NCBI GenBank assembly: GCA_026393275.1
Contig: JAPLAM010000045.1
Location: 1 to 64,000 of the forward strand
Length of the DNA stretch: 64,000 nt
From: Arthrobacter sp.
Lineage (GTDB): Bacteria > Actinomycetota > Actinomycetes > Actinomycetales > Micrococcaceae
Reading direction: 5' to 3'
The notes beneath the pieces are model-generated. The model made no database searches, was not told the DNA's origin, and saw nothing but the letters and a program-made list of their open reading frames with translations. Positions within the stretch are counted from its first letter, which is position 1. Each line of letters opens with the position of its first letter. Shown piece after piece: positions 28,185-38,435 of this stretch. Position numbers and translations under genes: made by a program.

Positions 28185-29165
28185 ATGCCTGCGTCGCCTG
28201 TCACCTACACCTTCCTCGGTCCCGCCGGCACGTTTACCGAGGCGGCCCTGATGCAGGTGCCCGGCGCGGCAGACGCCATCCGTGTCCCTGCCTCGAACGT
28301 CAACACGGCGCTGGACAAGGTCCGCGACGGCTCGGCCGACGCCGCGATGGTGCCGATCGAGAACTCAGTGGAAGGCGGCGTCACGGCCACCCTCGACGCG
28401 ATCGCCACCGGCCAGGAGTTGCGGATCCTCCGTGAAGCCCTGGTTCCCATCAGCTTCGTGTTGGTGGCCCGGCCCGGCGTCGGGATCGAAGACATCCGGC
28501 GGATTTCCACCCACGGACACGCCTGGGCGCAGTGCAGGCTTTGGGTCGACAAGAATATTCCGGATGCTGAATATATCCCCGGCTCCTCGACGGCGGCCGC
28601 TGCGATGGGGCTGCTGGAAGGCGATGGGCACTACGACGCCGCGATTTGCGCGCCGATCGTCGCGGCCGAACAACCCGGCCTGGCCGTGCTGGCCGAAAAC
28701 ATCGGCGACAACCCCGGGGCTGTGACGCGCTTCGTGCTGGTGGGGCGCCCCGGCACCCTGCCGGAACCGACCGGTGCCGACAAGACCACGGTGGTGGTCC
28801 CGCTGCCCGAAGACCGCCCGGGCGCCCTGATGGAAATCCTGGACCAGTTCGCTACCCGCGGCGTGAACCTGAGCCGGATCGAGTCCAGGCCCACCGGCCA
28901 GTACCTGGGCCACTACTTCTTCAGCATCGACGCCGACGGCCATGTGGGCGACGCCCGGGTAGCCGACGCGCTCGCCGGGCTGCACCGGATCAGCCCGGCC
29001 ACCAGATTCCTGGGCTCCTACGGCCGGGCTGACGGCCAGCGCGCCGAGGTGGCCCCGCACACCTCGGACCAAGCATTCCGCGCGGCCCATGCCTGGGTCA
29101 AAGACATACTCGCCGGAGCATCCGTGGTGCAGGAATATAACCCGGAGGCTTCGCCCACAGCGTAG
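28185..29165 (+). CDS. pheA: Prephenate dehydratase
   Basis: A 326-residue monofunctional PheA that converts prephenate to phenylpyruvate in phenylalanine synthesis. The catalytic domain opens with YTFLGPAGTFTEAAL and contains the essential TRF motif in NPGAVTRFVLVG. An ACT regulatory domain follows from about residue 200 (VVVPLPEDRPGALMEILDQF), with the ESRPT motif that binds phenylalanine for feedback inhibition. There is no chorismate mutase domain, as is usual in actinobacteria. The C-terminal extension is slightly longer than typical. GAAGGA precedes the ATG. It lies just downstream of the rhodanese gene. Confidence 0.93.
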   Translation: MPASPVTYTFLGPAGTFTEAALMQVPGAADAIRVPASNVNTALDKVRDGSADAAMVPIENSVEGGVTATLDAIATGQELRILREALVPISFVLVARPGVGIEDIRRISTHGHAWAQCRLWVDKNIPDAEYIPGSSTAAAAMGLLEGDGHYDAAICAPIVAAEQPGLAVLAENIGDNPGAVTRFVLVGRPGTLPEPTGADKTTVVVPLPEDRPGALMEILDQFATRGVNLSRIESRPTGQYLGHYFFSIDADGHVGDARVADALAGLHRISPATRFLGSYGRADGQRAEVAPHTSDQAFRAAHAWVKDILAGASVVQEYNPEASPTA

Positions 29166-29259
29166 ACAATTGCCACTTCCTGCACTTCCACCCCTTGGAA
29201 ACTGTGTCTATGCTTGCCTGATCCATATTGGGGTAGTCCTCTAACGGAGGGAGCGGGCC

Positions 29260-29508
29260 ATGTCAGGCACCAGCACAGAAAACGACGGCCAGGGAATGAT
29301 CGTCAATCCCAAGCCGACGGCCGAAAACCAGGACTGGGACGGCGACGACGCCGACCGCGCCGACCGGCTGCGCTTCGAGGAGGAACAGGCCATGATCCGC
29401 GAGCAGTCCGAGGCCCGCGCGGCCAAGGCGGCCGCGGAAGCCAAGAAGGCAGCCGACGCCAAAGCCGACACCGCCGCAGACACGAAGCCCAAAAAGGCAG
29501 CCAGCTAG
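29260..29508 (+). CDS. Small charged protein of unknown function (82 residues)
   Basis: I do not recognise this gene. The 82 residues open with MSGTSTENDGQGMIVNPKPTAE, followed by an acidic WDGDDADRADRLRFEEEQ stretch and a C-terminal alanine- and lysine-rich tail (KAAAEAKKAADAKADTAADTKPKKAAS) that would be helical and basic. There is no signal peptide or membrane segment. GGAGGGAG gives a strong ribosome site 8 bases before the ATG, which supports a real gene. It follows pheA on the same strand after 94 bases. Its composition recalls small actinobacterial proteins annotated only as hypothetical. Confidence 0.6.
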   Translation: MSGTSTENDGQGMIVNPKPTAENQDWDGDDADRADRLRFEEEQAMIREQSEARAAKAAAEAKKAADAKADTAADTKPKKAAS

Positions 29509-29529
29509 TACTCACCGTCTGGCGACCGT

Positions 29530-29579
29530 GCCCGGAAGCCGCGCCGCTGGGCCCGGCCGCTGGGCCCGGAAGCCGCGCC
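29530..29579. repeat. Nested direct repeats in the gap after the 82-residue gene
   Basis: The 13-mer CCGCTGGGCCCGG occurs twice in exact tandem (29544-29556, 29557-29569). It lies inside a longer pair of 16-base repeats, GCCCGGAAGCCGCGCC (29530-29545, 29564-29579). The block separates the convergent 82-residue and lipid-kinase genes. Confidence 0.7.
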
Positions 29580-29592
29580 CCTGGCGGCCGGG

Positions 29593-30699
29593 CTAGCTGT
29601 TGCTCGCCCGGCCGGCCGCGCCGCTTGTGAGCGGGTCTTCCCTCCCGGCGTCTTCCTTCACCCGGATCAGCAACGAGGCCGGAGCCACCCGGACGGTGAC
29701 CGTGGTGGCCGCACCGGTGGGATCGCCGTCGACCTGTGTAGGCATTGGTTCGGCGCACCTGATCACGATTTTGCCGGAGCGGTAGTACGTCATCACCGGC
29801 AGGGTCCGCTTGTGCTTGAGCACAATCTTCCAGTACATCGCCAGCCAGCCGATTGCGCTGCGCGGGCTCATCACCACCACATCCAGCATGCCGTCATCGA
29901 TCATGGCCTGCGGGATGAAGTCGATCCCCCCGGGGATCAGCCCGCAATTGGCGAACAGCACGCTACGGATCTTCCGGGACTGCTCCGGCTGGTCGTCGAG
30001 TGAGATGGCCACCCGCTTGCGGCGCCCGGGCAGGTGACGTACGCCGGCTTCAGTGTAGGCGAGCCAGCCGACCGCCTTCTTGAGCCCGTCGTTGGTGTCG
30101 CCGACCACCTCGGCGTCCAGCCCGATACCCGCGATCACCAGGAAGGCGTGGTCCGCGGACTGTCCGGTCTGGGCGTTCTCCACCCTCATCCGGGCGGTGT
30201 CGATGAAGCGCTGGTGGCCGAACAGCGCGGTCTCGACGCAGCCGCGCAGGTCCCCAATGTCGAGGTGAACGTTGCGGGCCAGCAGGTTGCCGGTGCCCAG
30301 CGGGAGGAGCCCCATGGCGGTGTCCGTGTGCGCGAGGACGTCGGCCACCGCGCGGACGGTGCCGTCGCCGCCGCCCGCCAGGACGACGTCGGCCCCGTAC
30401 TCCACGGCGGCCCGGGTCTGCGAGAAGCCGGGATCCTCGGCGGTGGTTTCATAAAAGCGGGGGGCTTCCCAGCCGGCCGCGAGGCAGGTGCTCTCGATCA
30501 GGACGCGGGCCTCGGCGGATCTGGCCTTGATCGGGTTCATTACCACCGCGACCTTCTGCCGGGCCAAGCTGGGGCTGTGCGTTTCCTCCCGGACGGCGCT
30601 GCGCGTGTGCTTGGCCTTCAGTCGGCGCACGCCCCACCAGCTGGAGACGGCAAATACCAGAGCTCCAGTGATGACGAGGTACAGCAGCCAGTCGCGCAT
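29593..30699 (-). CDS. Diacylglycerol kinase-family lipid kinase
   Basis: A 368-residue lipid kinase. One N-terminal membrane segment (LLYLVITGALVFAVSSWWGV) is followed by the DAGK catalytic fold: VAVVMNPIKARS, the nucleotide-binding GGGDGTVRAVAD, and PLGTGNLLARN, with a second domain ending near DGDPTG. It phosphorylates diacylglycerol or a related lipid at the inner membrane face; YegS- and DgkB-like members differ in lipid choice, which cannot be read here. The ATG lies 78 bases from the divergent serS start. The final about 15 residues are polar and variable. Confidence 0.88.
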   Translation of the reverse strand: MRDWLLYLVITGALVFAVSSWWGVRRLKAKHTRSAVREETHSPSLARQKVAVVMNPIKARSAEARVLIESTCLAAGWEAPRFYETTAEDPGFSQTRAAVEYGADVVLAGGGDGTVRAVADVLAHTDTAMGLLPLGTGNLLARNVHLDIGDLRGCVETALFGHQRFIDTARMRVENAQTGQSADHAFLVIAGIGLDAEVVGDTNDGLKKAVGWLAYTEAGVRHLPGRRKRVAISLDDQPEQSRKIRSVLFANCGLIPGGIDFIPQAMIDDGMLDVVVMSPRSAIGWLAMYWKIVLKHKRTLPVMTYYRSGKIVIRCAEPMPTQVDGDPTGAATTVTVRVAPASLLIRVKEDAGREDPLTSGAAGRASNS

Positions 30700-30763
30700 G
30701 TTGCTCCCACACTATCCCGCCCGTGCGCCGCGGCAGGACTGCCCGGAGACGGCCACCTGATTC

Positions 30764-30769
30764 GATAGT
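30764..30769 (+). promoter_or_regulatory. -10 hexamer GATAGT of serS (leaderless)
   Basis: GATAGT matches four of six consensus bases and stands 8 bases before the GTG start of serS, with no Shine-Dalgarno sequence. The transcript would begin at or next to the start codon. Confidence 0.45.
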
Positions 30770-30777
30770 CTTATCTG

Positions 30778-32058
30778 GTGATCGACGTAAAAGACCTCAG
30801 CGACAATCCGGACAAGTTCCGTGCCAGCCAGCGTGCCCGCGGCGCCGATGACTCCGTGGTGGACGCGATCATCGCCGCGGATTCGGCCCGGCGCGCGGCG
30901 CTGATCCGCTTCGAGAACCTGCGGGCCGAGCAGAACGCCTTCGGCAAGAAGGTGGCGCAGGCCAAGGGCGAGGAGAAGGCGGCGCTGCTGGCGGAGGTCA
31001 AAGTGCTCGCGGCCACGGTCAAGGAGGCCTCGGCCGAGGCCGACGTCGCCCAGTCCGCCCACGAGGAACTCCTGCGCGGGATCCCCAACCTGATCGAGGA
31101 CGGTGTCCCCGCGGGCGGCGAAGACGACTATGTCGTGGTCAAGACGGTCGGGACGCCCCGCGAATTCCCCGACTTCGAGCCCAGGGACCACCTGGAAATC
31201 GGCGAGCTGCTCGGGGCGATCGACATGGAACGCGGGGCCAAGGTCTCCGGTTCACGCTTCTACTTCCTGCGCGGCGTGGGCGCCCGGCTGGAAATGGCGC
31301 TGCTCCAGATGGCCATGGAGCAGGCCATCGACGCCGGCTTCGTCCCGATGATCACCCCGACGCTGGTCCGCCCCGAAACCATGCAGGGCACCGGATTCGA
31401 CGTGAAGCACGACGCCGAGATCTACCGCCTCGCGGAAGACGACCTTTACCTGGTGGGAACCTCGGAAGTGGCCCTCGCCGGGTACCACGCCGACGAGATC
31501 CTGGACCTCAGCGGCGGCCCGATCCGCTACGCGGGGCAGAGCTCCTGCTACCGCCGCGAGGCAGGTTCGCACGGCAAGGACACCCGCGGCATCATTCGCG
31601 TCCACCAGTTCAACAAGGTGGAAATGTTCATCTACACCACGGTCGAGGAGGCCGCCGGCGAGCACGCCCGGCTGCTGGCCTGGGAAGAGGAAATGCTGGC
31701 CAAGTGCGAGCTGCCCTACCGCGTGATCGACACCGCCGCGGGGGACCTGGGCAACTCGGCGGCCCGCAAGTTCGACTGCGAAGCCTGGGTGCCCACGCAG
31801 GGCGCCTACCGCGAGCTGACTTCCACCTCGAACTGCACCACCTTCCAGGCGCGCCGGCTCAACATCCGTGAACGCGTGACGACCGAGGAGGGCGTGTCCA
31901 AGGGCACCCGTGCCGTCGCCACGCTTAACGGCACGCTCGCCACGACCCGCTGGATCGTCGCCATCCTGGAGCACCACCAGAACGCGGACGGCTCCGTCAA
32001 CGTTCCCGTGGCGCTGCAGAAGTACCTCGGCGGCATGACGGTGCTGCCCGTTCTCTAA
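30778..32058 (+). CDS. serS: Seryl-tRNA synthetase
   Basis: A 426-residue class II synthetase that charges tRNA-Ser with serine (and tRNA-Sec where present). The N-terminal about 100 residues form the long antiparallel coiled-coil arm that grips the tRNA variable loop ([23 protein letters not shown]). The catalytic domain has [15 protein letters not shown], motif 2 [26 protein letters not shown], and motif 3 ending [17 protein letters not shown]. All are conserved. The start is the GTG at 30778, leaderless after GATAGT. It is a single gene followed by a short hairpin at 32102-32127. Confidence 0.96.
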   Translation: MIDVKDLSDNPDKFRASQRARGADDSVVDAIIAADSARRAALIRFENLRAEQNAFGKKVAQAKGEEKAALLAEVKVLAATVKEASAEADVAQSAHEELLRGIPNLIEDGVPAGGEDDYVVVKTVGTPREFPDFEPRDHLEIGELLGAIDMERGAKVSGSRFYFLRGVGARLEMALLQMAMEQAIDAGFVPMITPTLVRPETMQGTGFDVKHDAEIYRLAEDDLYLVGTSEVALAGYHADEILDLSGGPIRYAGQSSCYRREAGSHGKDTRGIIRVHQFNKVEMFIYTTVEEAAGEHARLLAWEEEMLAKCELPYRVIDTAAGDLGNSAARKFDCEAWVPTQGAYRELTSTSNCTTFQARRLNIRERVTTEEGVSKGTRAVATLNGTLATTRWIVAILEHHQNADGSVNVPVALQKYLGGMTVLPVL

Positions 32059-32101
32059 GATCGGCCCCTAAGGTCGGCTGCTGTTAACCCAGGCTTCATG
32101 C

Positions 32102-32127
32102 CCCGCTGTGGTGCGCGTCCTAGCGGG
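32102..32127 (+). terminator. Weak hairpin after serS
   Basis: CCCGCT (32102-32107) and AGCGGG (32122-32127) form a 6-bp stem with a 14-base loop, 44 bases after the serS stop. No U-tract follows; the evidence for termination is only structural. Confidence 0.3.
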
Positions 32128-32155
32128 CGTCTGTGGTGTCTGCTCTACTTGTTAG

Positions 32156-33004
32156 ATGACTACATTGACTGAAGCCTCAGTCGCTGGCAACGATGACCAG
32201 CGGGATGCAAACGAAAAATTGATGATCGCCCTCGACGTGGACGGAACGCTGGTCGACCACGACGGGCACATGTCCGTAGGGGTCCGGGAAGCCGCCCAGG
32301 CCGTGGTGGCCGCCGGGCACGAGGTGATGATCGCAACCGGCCGCTCGCTCAAGGCGACGCTGCCCATCATCGAACACATCGGGATCGAATACGGATACGC
32401 CGTCTGCTCTAACGGCGGCGTTACCCTGCGCCTGGACTCCGGCCTCGCCGACGGCTACGAGGTGCTCCATAAGGCCACCTTCGACCCCGGACCGGCACTG
32501 AGGGCACTGCGCAAGCGGCTGCCCTCCGCCAAGTACGCACTCGAGGACGCGGACGGCAACTTCCTCTCGACCGAACGCTTCCAGGATGCCAGCTTCGGCG
32601 TAGAGGCGATCGGCGTCGACTTCCAGACCATGCTGGAGGCCACCGCCGTCCGGGTCGTGGTGTTCAGTTCGGAGAACACGCCGGAGGAATTCAACACCGC
32701 CATCCGGCACATCGGCCTCTCCGGCGTCACCTACTCCGTGGGCTGGACCGCCTGGCTGGACATTGCCGCCGCCGGCGTTTCCAAGGCCAGCGCCCTCGAG
32801 CAGCTGCGCGGACGGCTCAATATCGGGGCGCACCGCACGGTCGCCATCGGCGATGGCCGGAACGACATCGAGATGCTCACCTGGGCGCGCCGCGGCGTGG
32901 CGATGGGCCAGGCGCCGGCCGAAGTGATCGCCGTCGCCGACGAGGTCACCCACTCGGTCTACGACGACGGCGCCGCCCACGTGCTGCGCAGCATCCTGGG
33001 CTAG
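32156..33004 (+). CDS. HAD superfamily phosphatase (Cof type)
   Basis: A 282-residue Cof-type HAD hydrolase. Motif I is IALDVDGTLVDHDG, with the nucleophilic aspartate; motif II is ATGRS; motif IV is AIGDGRNDIEML. A large C2-type cap lies between residues about 95 and 200. Members dephosphorylate sugar phosphates, FMN or similar metabolites in the cytosol; the substrate is not known. The ATG at 32156 lies 6 bases after TCTACT and lacks a ribosome site, so it may be leaderless. It stands between serS and a convergent HTH-type gene, with no operon partner. Confidence 0.88.
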   Translation: MTTLTEASVAGNDDQRDANEKLMIALDVDGTLVDHDGHMSVGVREAAQAVVAAGHEVMIATGRSLKATLPIIEHIGIEYGYAVCSNGGVTLRLDSGLADGYEVLHKATFDPGPALRALRKRLPSAKYALEDADGNFLSTERFQDASFGVEAIGVDFQTMLEATAVRVVVFSSENTPEEFNTAIRHIGLSGVTYSVGWTAWLDIAAAGVSKASALEQLRGRLNIGAHRTVAIGDGRNDIEMLTWARRGVAMGQAPAEVIAVADEVTHSVYDDGAAHVLRSILG

Positions 33005-33028
33005 GGGGCCAGCCCGCCGCGGGCCGGC

Positions 33029-33628
33029 CTAGCGGACTTCGAGGATCAGGCCCAGCAGCCGGGCTGCGGCCGGCCGGGCGGCGTGCTCCTCGTTCCACTG
33101 CGCCCGGGCCACGGCCTTGCTGACGGCCTGCGTGGTGATGCCCAGTTCCTCGGCCACGGCCTTCTGCTGCCCGCGCACACCGGGGGTGAGCAGATCCAGC
33201 ACCCGCCACTCGGCGGCGCTGCGGCCGCGCACAATATGGCCCAGCAGCCGCAGCACGGCCTCGGCCTCCGCGGCGAGCTCCGCGAGCGGGCCCTCCACCG
33301 CCACCGGGATGCGTTCCTTGCTGTTCCTCAGCCGGTCCACGGCACGCCGGGCGTAGACCAGCCCGTGGCCGGAGGCGTCCTTGATCTGGTTGGGCAGCGG
33401 TTCGTTGACCGGGCCGACGCCGACCCCGACATACCAGGCGCCCGTGCGCAGGGCGATCAGAGCCGCCTCGACCGCCTGCCGCGGGCAGTCCACGATGCCT
33501 TGGACCTCATCCTCCACCGAACGGTCGAAATCGAGGCGCGCCGGGATATGCCGCAGATCCTTGAGGAGCTGCGGCACTCGGTCGCCGTCGCGCCGGCTGT
33601 CGGTTTGGTTGATGGTCAGCGTGAACAT
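33029..33628 (-). CDS. Putative DNA-binding protein with C-terminal HTH (SatD-like)
   Basis: A 199-residue protein. The start is chosen at the ATG 33628 ([22 protein letters not shown]); a longer reading would enter the upstream gap. The first about 110 residues resemble the SatD-type domain of unknown function. The C-terminal half contains the likely helix-turn-helix [31 protein letters not shown], similar to MarR- or sigma-like recognition helices. Such proteins are annotated as DNA-binding or MarR-like in Arthrobacter, without known targets. It is divergent from the phosphoketolase gene across 185 bases, so control of that gene is possible. Family assignment is tentative. Confidence 0.6.
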   Translation of the reverse strand: MFTLTINQTDSRRDGDRVPQLLKDLRHIPARLDFDRSVEDEVQGIVDCPRQAVEAALIALRTGAWYVGVGVGPVNEPLPNQIKDASGHGLVYARRAVDRLRNSKERIPVAVEGPLAELAAEAEAVLRLLGHIVRGRSAAEWRVLDLLTPGVRGQQKAVAEELGITTQAVSKAVARAQWNEEHAARPAAARLLGLILEVR

Positions 33629-33813
33629 TCTGGATGACAGACTACCGCGTGGCAACCGGCTGGCAAGTACCAGGTTTCGTCTCCGTAACAGAGCCGCCAT
33701 GGCCGCCGCCGAGGGCGCCCCCGGCCACTCGAGGGGCTTGTCTTCGGCCCCGGGAGATGTTGCGATGGGTGGGACGCTGCCGCCGGCGGCACCGACGGAT
33801 TCGGAGCACCCAC

Positions 33814-36240
33814 GTGACTGATGGCTTGGATGAGGCGACCGGGCAGCGGGCGGCAGAGGCCACCCCGGCGGAGCTTGAACTCGTGGACCGGTGGTGGCGG
33901 GCCGCCAACTACCTGTCCGTTGGCCAGATCTATTTGCGCTCCAACCCGCTGCTGCGCGAACCGCTCGGCGCCGCGGACACCAAGTCCCGGCTGCTCGGCC
34001 ACTGGGGGACCACGCCGGGGCTGAACTTCGTCTATTCGCACCTGAACCGCGTGATCCGCCGGGACGCCCAGGAGATGCTGTTTGTCGCTGGTCCCGGACA
34101 CGGCGGCCCGGCAGTGGTGGCGAATGCCTGGCTGGAGGGCACCTACTCCGAGATCTACAGCACCGTGGGCCCCGACGCCGACGGCCTGGCCGAGCTGTTC
34201 CGGCAGTTCTCCTACCCCGGCGGCATCCCCAGCCACGCCGCTCCGGAAACCCCGGGCTCCGTCAGCGAGGGCGGCGAACTCGGCTACTCGCTGGCCCACG
34301 CCTACGGGACCGTGTTCGACAATCCAAAGCTGATCACCGCCGTCGTGATCGGCGACGGCGAGGCGGAGACCGGGCCGCTCGCCGCGAGCTGGCACTCGCA
34401 CAACTTCCTGGACCCGGTAGCGGACGGCGCCGTGCTGCCGATTCTGCACCTGAACGGCTACAAGATCGCCAACCCCACCATCCTTGCGCGCATGCCGGAG
34501 GCCCAGCTGGAGCAGCTGCTGCGCGGCTACGGACATAACCCGCACTTCGTGACCGTCGCGGACCCGCAGGACACCGCCGCGGCGCACCGGGATTTCGCCG
34601 CCGTGCTGGACGACTGCCTGGCCGAAATCCGGGGCATCCAGTCGGCCCGCAGGGTCGCAACATCAGGCGCCGGCGCGAACGGGGACGACGCTCCCGCCGC
34701 CGTGTGGCCGATGATCGTGCTGCGGTCGCCGAAGGGCTGGACCGGGCCGAAGACCGTCGACGGGCTGCAGGTGGAAGGCACGTGGCGCAGCCACCAGGTG
34801 CCGCTCGCCGAGGTGCGCACCAACCCCGAACACCTGGCGCAGCTGGCCCGCTGGATGGAGTCCTACCGCCCGGAGGAACTGTTCGACGGCGAAGGCCGGC
34901 TCCGGCCCGACGTCGCCGCGAACGCCCCCGGCGGGGAGCTGCGGATGAGCGCCACCCCGCACGCCAACGGCGGCATCCTGCTGCGCGACCTGAAACTGCC
35001 CCGCTACGCGGACCACGCGGTGGACGTGGCCCGGCCCGGCCAGGATCGGGTCAGCGCCATGATCACCTTCGGCTCCTGGCTGCGGGACGTCATAGCGCTC
35101 AATCCGGAGAACTTCCGTCTCTTCGGCCCGGATGAGACGGCGTCCAACCGGCTGCAGAACGTCTACGAGGTCACGGACAAGGTCTGGCAGTACCGGATCG
35201 AGGACGTCGACGAGCACCTTGCGCGCGCCGGCCGAGTCATGGAGGTCCTCAGCGAACACCTGTGCCAGGGCTGGCTGGAGGGCTACCTGCTGTCCGGCCG
35301 GCACGGGGTCTTCAGCTGCTACGAGGCCTTCATCCACATTGTCGACTCGATGTTCAACCAGCACGCCAAGTGGCTCAAGGTCCACCGGCACCTGCCGTGG
35401 CGCCGGCCCGTCGCCTCGCTGAACTACGTGCTCTCCTCCCATGTCTGGCAGCAGGACCACAACGGCTTTTCGCACCAGGACCCCGGCTTCATCGACCACG
35501 CCGTGAACAAGAAGGCCGAAGTCATTCGGGTCTACCTGCCGCCCGATGCGAACACCCTGCTCTCCGTGATGGAACACTGCCTCCGCTCGCGGGACTATGT
35601 CAACATCGTGGTCAGCGGCAAACAGCCCTCGCCCACGTGGCTGGGCCCGATCGACGCGGCGGACCACTGCCAGCGCGGCCTGGGGATCTGGGAATTCGCC
35701 GGTTCGGAGGTCGCCGGCGAGGCGCCCGACGTCGTCCTGGCCTGCGCGGGCGACGTCCCCACGGTGGAAACCATCGCGGCGGCTGAACTGCTCAAGCAGG
35801 GGGCGCCCGGGCTAAAGATCCGGGTGGTAAACGTCGTGGACCTGATGCGGCTCCAGGATGCCGCCGAGCACTCGCACGGCCTGACTTCACGGGACTTTGA
35901 CAGCATCTTCACCCCGGACAAACCGATCATCTTCGCCTACCACGGCTACCCCTCGCTGATCCACCGACTTGCCTACCGCCGCACCAACCAAGAGGGCCTG
36001 CACGTGCGCGGCTACAAGGAAGAAGGCACCACCACGACGCCGTTCGACATGGCCATGCTCAACGGGATTGACCGTTACCAGCTGGCCATCGACGCGATCG
36101 ACCGGGTCCCGGGGCTGGCGGAGCGGCACTCGCTGCTGCGCCAGTCGCTCCAGGACCTGCGCATCCGGGCGCACAACCACACCCGTGCGAACGGCGAGGA
36201 TGCCCCGGAAATCAGCGGCTGGACCCTCACGCTTGACTAA
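33814..36240 (+). CDS. xfp: Phosphoketolase (xylulose 5-phosphate/fructose 6-phosphate)
   Basis: An 808-residue thiamine diphosphate enzyme that splits xylulose 5-phosphate or fructose 6-phosphate with phosphate into acetyl phosphate and glyceraldehyde 3-phosphate or erythrose 4-phosphate. The thiamine diphosphate motif is [48 protein letters not shown] and [16 protein letters not shown] are conserved phosphoketolase segments. Length is typical. The GTG at 33814 ([11 protein letters not shown]) has GGAG 8 bases upstream; the longer reading is arginine- and proline-rich and not family-like. No acetate kinase gene lies adjacent. It provides a carbon-saving bypass of glycolysis in the cytosol. 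Confidence 0.95.
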   Translation: MTDGLDEATGQRAAEATPAELELVDRWWRAANYLSVGQIYLRSNPLLREPLGAADTKSRLLGHWGTTPGLNFVYSHLNRVIRRDAQEMLFVAGPGHGGPAVVANAWLEGTYSEIYSTVGPDADGLAELFRQFSYPGGIPSHAAPETPGSVSEGGELGYSLAHAYGTVFDNPKLITAVVIGDGEAETGPLAASWHSHNFLDPVADGAVLPILHLNGYKIANPTILARMPEAQLEQLLRGYGHNPHFVTVADPQDTAAAHRDFAAVLDDCLAEIRGIQSARRVATSGAGANGDDAPAAVWPMIVLRSPKGWTGPKTVDGLQVEGTWRSHQVPLAEVRTNPEHLAQLARWMESYRPEELFDGEGRLRPDVAANAPGGELRMSATPHANGGILLRDLKLPRYADHAVDVARPGQDRVSAMITFGSWLRDVIALNPENFRLFGPDETASNRLQNVYEVTDKVWQYRIEDVDEHLARAGRVMEVLSEHLCQGWLEGYLLSGRHGVFSCYEAFIHIVDSMFNQHAKWLKVHRHLPWRRPVASLNYVLSSHVWQQDHNGFSHQDPGFIDHAVNKKAEVIRVYLPPDANTLLSVMEHCLRSRDYVNIVVSGKQPSPTWLGPIDAADHCQRGLGIWEFAGSEVAGEAPDVVLACAGDVPTVETIAAAELLKQGAPGLKIRVVNVVDLMRLQDAAEHSHGLTSRDFDSIFTPDKPIIFAYHGYPSLIHRLAYRRTNQEGLHVRGYKEEGTTTTPFDMAMLNGIDRYQLAIDAIDRVPGLAERHSLLRQSLQDLRIRAHNHTRANGEDAPEISGWTLTLD

Positions 36241-36263
36241 CCGTACGGTCAGGACCGGTGACG

Positions 36264-37025
36264 TTACGGCCGGCTGCGGTTGAGCGCGTTCAGCCCGCCG
36301 GTGGGAAGGTGGATCCAGCCTTCGGTGCGGGCCGCCCGGGCGTGGGCCGGGTCGGGGCGGATGGTCTCGCCGAGGGCCACCGCCCGCGCGGTTAGGGAGG
36401 CGATCACGGCGTCGAACATGTCATCGGAGCCGGCCAGTTCAGCTTCATGTCCGGCCAGATCCAGCCACGGCGCGGCCCGCTGCAGACCGGCCAGGATTTC
36501 GGCCAGCCGCTCCGATTCCGCGCCGCCGCGGCCCTTGTAGCCGCGGGCCGGCAGGCCCCAGGACTTCAGGGACGCCGCCGGGTAGACCTCCGCGAGCCGG
36601 CCGCTGCCGTCCCTGGCCTGCGGACCGTGCTGCTGGGCAATTTTGGCCTGGATGACGGCGCAGCGCATCGCCGGGTGCGCCAGCCGGTCCGCGGCGACGC
36701 TGAGCGGGATCAGCCCGGTCCGGCCGGTCACGAAGCGGTCGGTGTCTCGGTAGGCCAGCAGCCGGCGCCCCTCGATGCCGTCATGGTCCAGCACCGGGTG
36801 CGGATCGCCGGCCAGGTGACCGGCGAGGAAGGGCAGGAACGCGTCCGGCCAACCGACCGGGCAGTCGATTCCGGTGATATCGATGGAGCCGAAGAGCCGG
36901 ACGATTTCGCCGTCGTCGACGCCGAGGGACACCTCCACCAGCCGCGCCCCGCCGTCGCCCCATTCGACGACGGCCGCCGCGGTCTTCTTGGTGGCGGCCG
37001 CGAGGTCGACGCCGAGGGTCCTCAC
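36264..37025 (-). CDS. DUF429 domain protein
   Basis: A 253-residue protein of the DUF429 family, a ribonuclease H-like fold of unknown function (RTLGVDLAAATKKTAAAVVEW, FGSIDITGIDCPVGWPDAFLPFL, IQAKIAQQHGPQA, VYPAASLKSWGLPARGYKG). The acidic residues in GVDLA and DITGIDCPVG suggest a metal site. I start it at the GTG 37025, twelve bases after the esterase stop, because longer readings run through the esterase in another frame. It is probably cotranscribed with that esterase. A role in nucleic-acid processing is only a fold-based guess. Confidence 0.8.
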   Translation of the reverse strand: MRTLGVDLAAATKKTAAAVVEWGDGGARLVEVSLGVDDGEIVRLFGSIDITGIDCPVGWPDAFLPFLAGHLAGDPHPVLDHDGIEGRRLLAYRDTDRFVTGRTGLIPLSVAADRLAHPAMRCAVIQAKIAQQHGPQARDGSGRLAEVYPAASLKSWGLPARGYKGRGGAESERLAEILAGLQRAAPWLDLAGHEAELAGSDDMFDAVIASLTARAVALGETIRPDPAHARAARTEGWIHLPTGGLNALNRSRP

Positions 37026-37036
37026 GACGGCCCGGT

Positions 37037-38362
37037 TCAGACCGCGCGGTAGCGAAGGGCGCCGGGGATCCCGCCGTCGGGATCCAGACCCCCGCCGGCG
37101 GCGAAGCGGGCCCACACGGCGCGGATGGCTCGGCCCCGGGCGTTGATTTCCTCCCAGCTGGCACCGGCCACCAGCCCGACACCTTCCCAGGTCTTCCGGT
37201 CGCCGAAGAGCAGCGGCAGGTCCACCGTGTGCGCTGCCCCGTAGATGTTTCCGGGCGCGTGCCAGGTCAGCAGGTAGCGGTACGCCGTGCCTCCCGCCCG
37301 GGCATGCCGCCGGGCGAACCGTCTGGCGGCCCGGCCGTACACCGCCTCGGTCACCGCCCAGTTGATGGCCTTGACGACGGCGGTCCCGAGGACCGGGACC
37401 CGCGCCACAAGGCTGACGGCGGGATTGCGTGGCAGGAACATCCGGGCCTCCTCCGCGGTGTGCCCGATCAGCACCTCGATGCCGGGAGCGGCGGTGTTCC
37501 AAGCTTCCTCGATGCCGGATTCAGGCGGCAACGGGGCGTGGCCGTACTGGGTGCCGAACGGCATGGCCGCGATCAGCCCGAACTTCCGGGCCACCTGCGA
37601 TACGTGCTCTTCGACGGCCACCACGTCCATCGCCGGGGTGTCCTCAGTGACAGCCCCGGCCGCGACGCCCATGGCAGCGCTCATTCGTTCCCGGCCCCGA
37701 GTAATGCCCAGCGGCGCGCTCTGGATGATGGCGCGGCGGAACAGGGCAGGCGCCTCCGGCGTCGCCATCAAGTGGGCCACCGCGTCGCCGCCGGCGGACT
37801 GGCCGAAGGCCGTGACATTGCCCGGGTTACCGCCGAACGCGCTGATGTTGCGCTGCACCCAGCGGAACGCCTCGAGCTGATCCAGCAGTCCCAGGTTCGC
37901 GGGTCGTCCGGTGCCGGCGGCCAGGTAGCCGAACAGGCCCAGGCGGTAGGTCACGGAAACCACGATCACGCGGTTCTCGGCGACCAGGGCCCTGGGGTCG
38001 AAGATGGCGAGGTCCCCGGAGCCGGAGGTATAGGACCCGCCGTGCAGCCAGACCATGACCGGAACCCGTTCGTCCTCGCCGAGTCCGGCCGGCAGCGTGA
38101 TCGAGAGCCGCTGGCAGTCCTCGCTGCCGGGAAGTTCCCCGTAGCGGGTGCCGAGGATGTCATCCAGGAACGGGACCGGGGCCTGCGGGCACGCGGGGGA
38201 CAGCGAGGTGGCCGTGAGGACCTCGGTCCGGTCCGGCGCGCTGACCGGGGGCTGGAAACGCGCCGCGGTGGCATACGGGATACCCGTGGCGCGAACGACG
38301 TCGCCGTCCCGCCACCCGGTGACCGGGCCGCAGGGCGGGCTATAGGCTGGCTCGGCGTTCAT
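37037..38362 (-). CDS. Type B carboxylesterase
   Basis: A 441-residue alpha/beta hydrolase of the carboxylesterase type B (cholinesterase-like) group. The oxyanion hole is VWLHGGSYTSGSG, the nucleophile elbow TAFGQSAGGDAVAHL, and NLGLLDQLEAFRWVQRNISAFGGNPGNVT is the family signature. The acid and histidine are placed in the C-terminal half (HTAEEARMFL and GAAHTVDLPLLFG). No signal peptide is seen, so it is cytosolic. It should cleave esters such as p-hydroxybenzyl or herbicide-like esters, but no specific substrate is indicated. The DUF429 gene follows on the same strand. Confidence 0.9.
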   Translation of the reverse strand: MNAEPAYSPPCGPVTGWRDGDVVRATGIPYATAARFQPPVSAPDRTEVLTATSLSPACPQAPVPFLDDILGTRYGELPGSEDCQRLSITLPAGLGEDERVPVMVWLHGGSYTSGSGDLAIFDPRALVAENRVIVVSVTYRLGLFGYLAAGTGRPANLGLLDQLEAFRWVQRNISAFGGNPGNVTAFGQSAGGDAVAHLMATPEAPALFRRAIIQSAPLGITRGRERMSAAMGVAAGAVTEDTPAMDVVAVEEHVSQVARKFGLIAAMPFGTQYGHAPLPPESGIEEAWNTAAPGIEVLIGHTAEEARMFLPRNPAVSLVARVPVLGTAVVKAINWAVTEAVYGRAARRFARRHARAGGTAYRYLLTWHAPGNIYGAAHTVDLPLLFGDRKTWEGVGLVAGASWEEINARGRAIRAVWARFAAGGGLDPDGGIPGALRYRAV

Positions 38363-38435
38363 GAACCCACGATTTCACACATTCCTGACCCGAGACTGGC
38401 AGCCGTCGTCGTTCAAACACCTGCCTTAAACGGCA

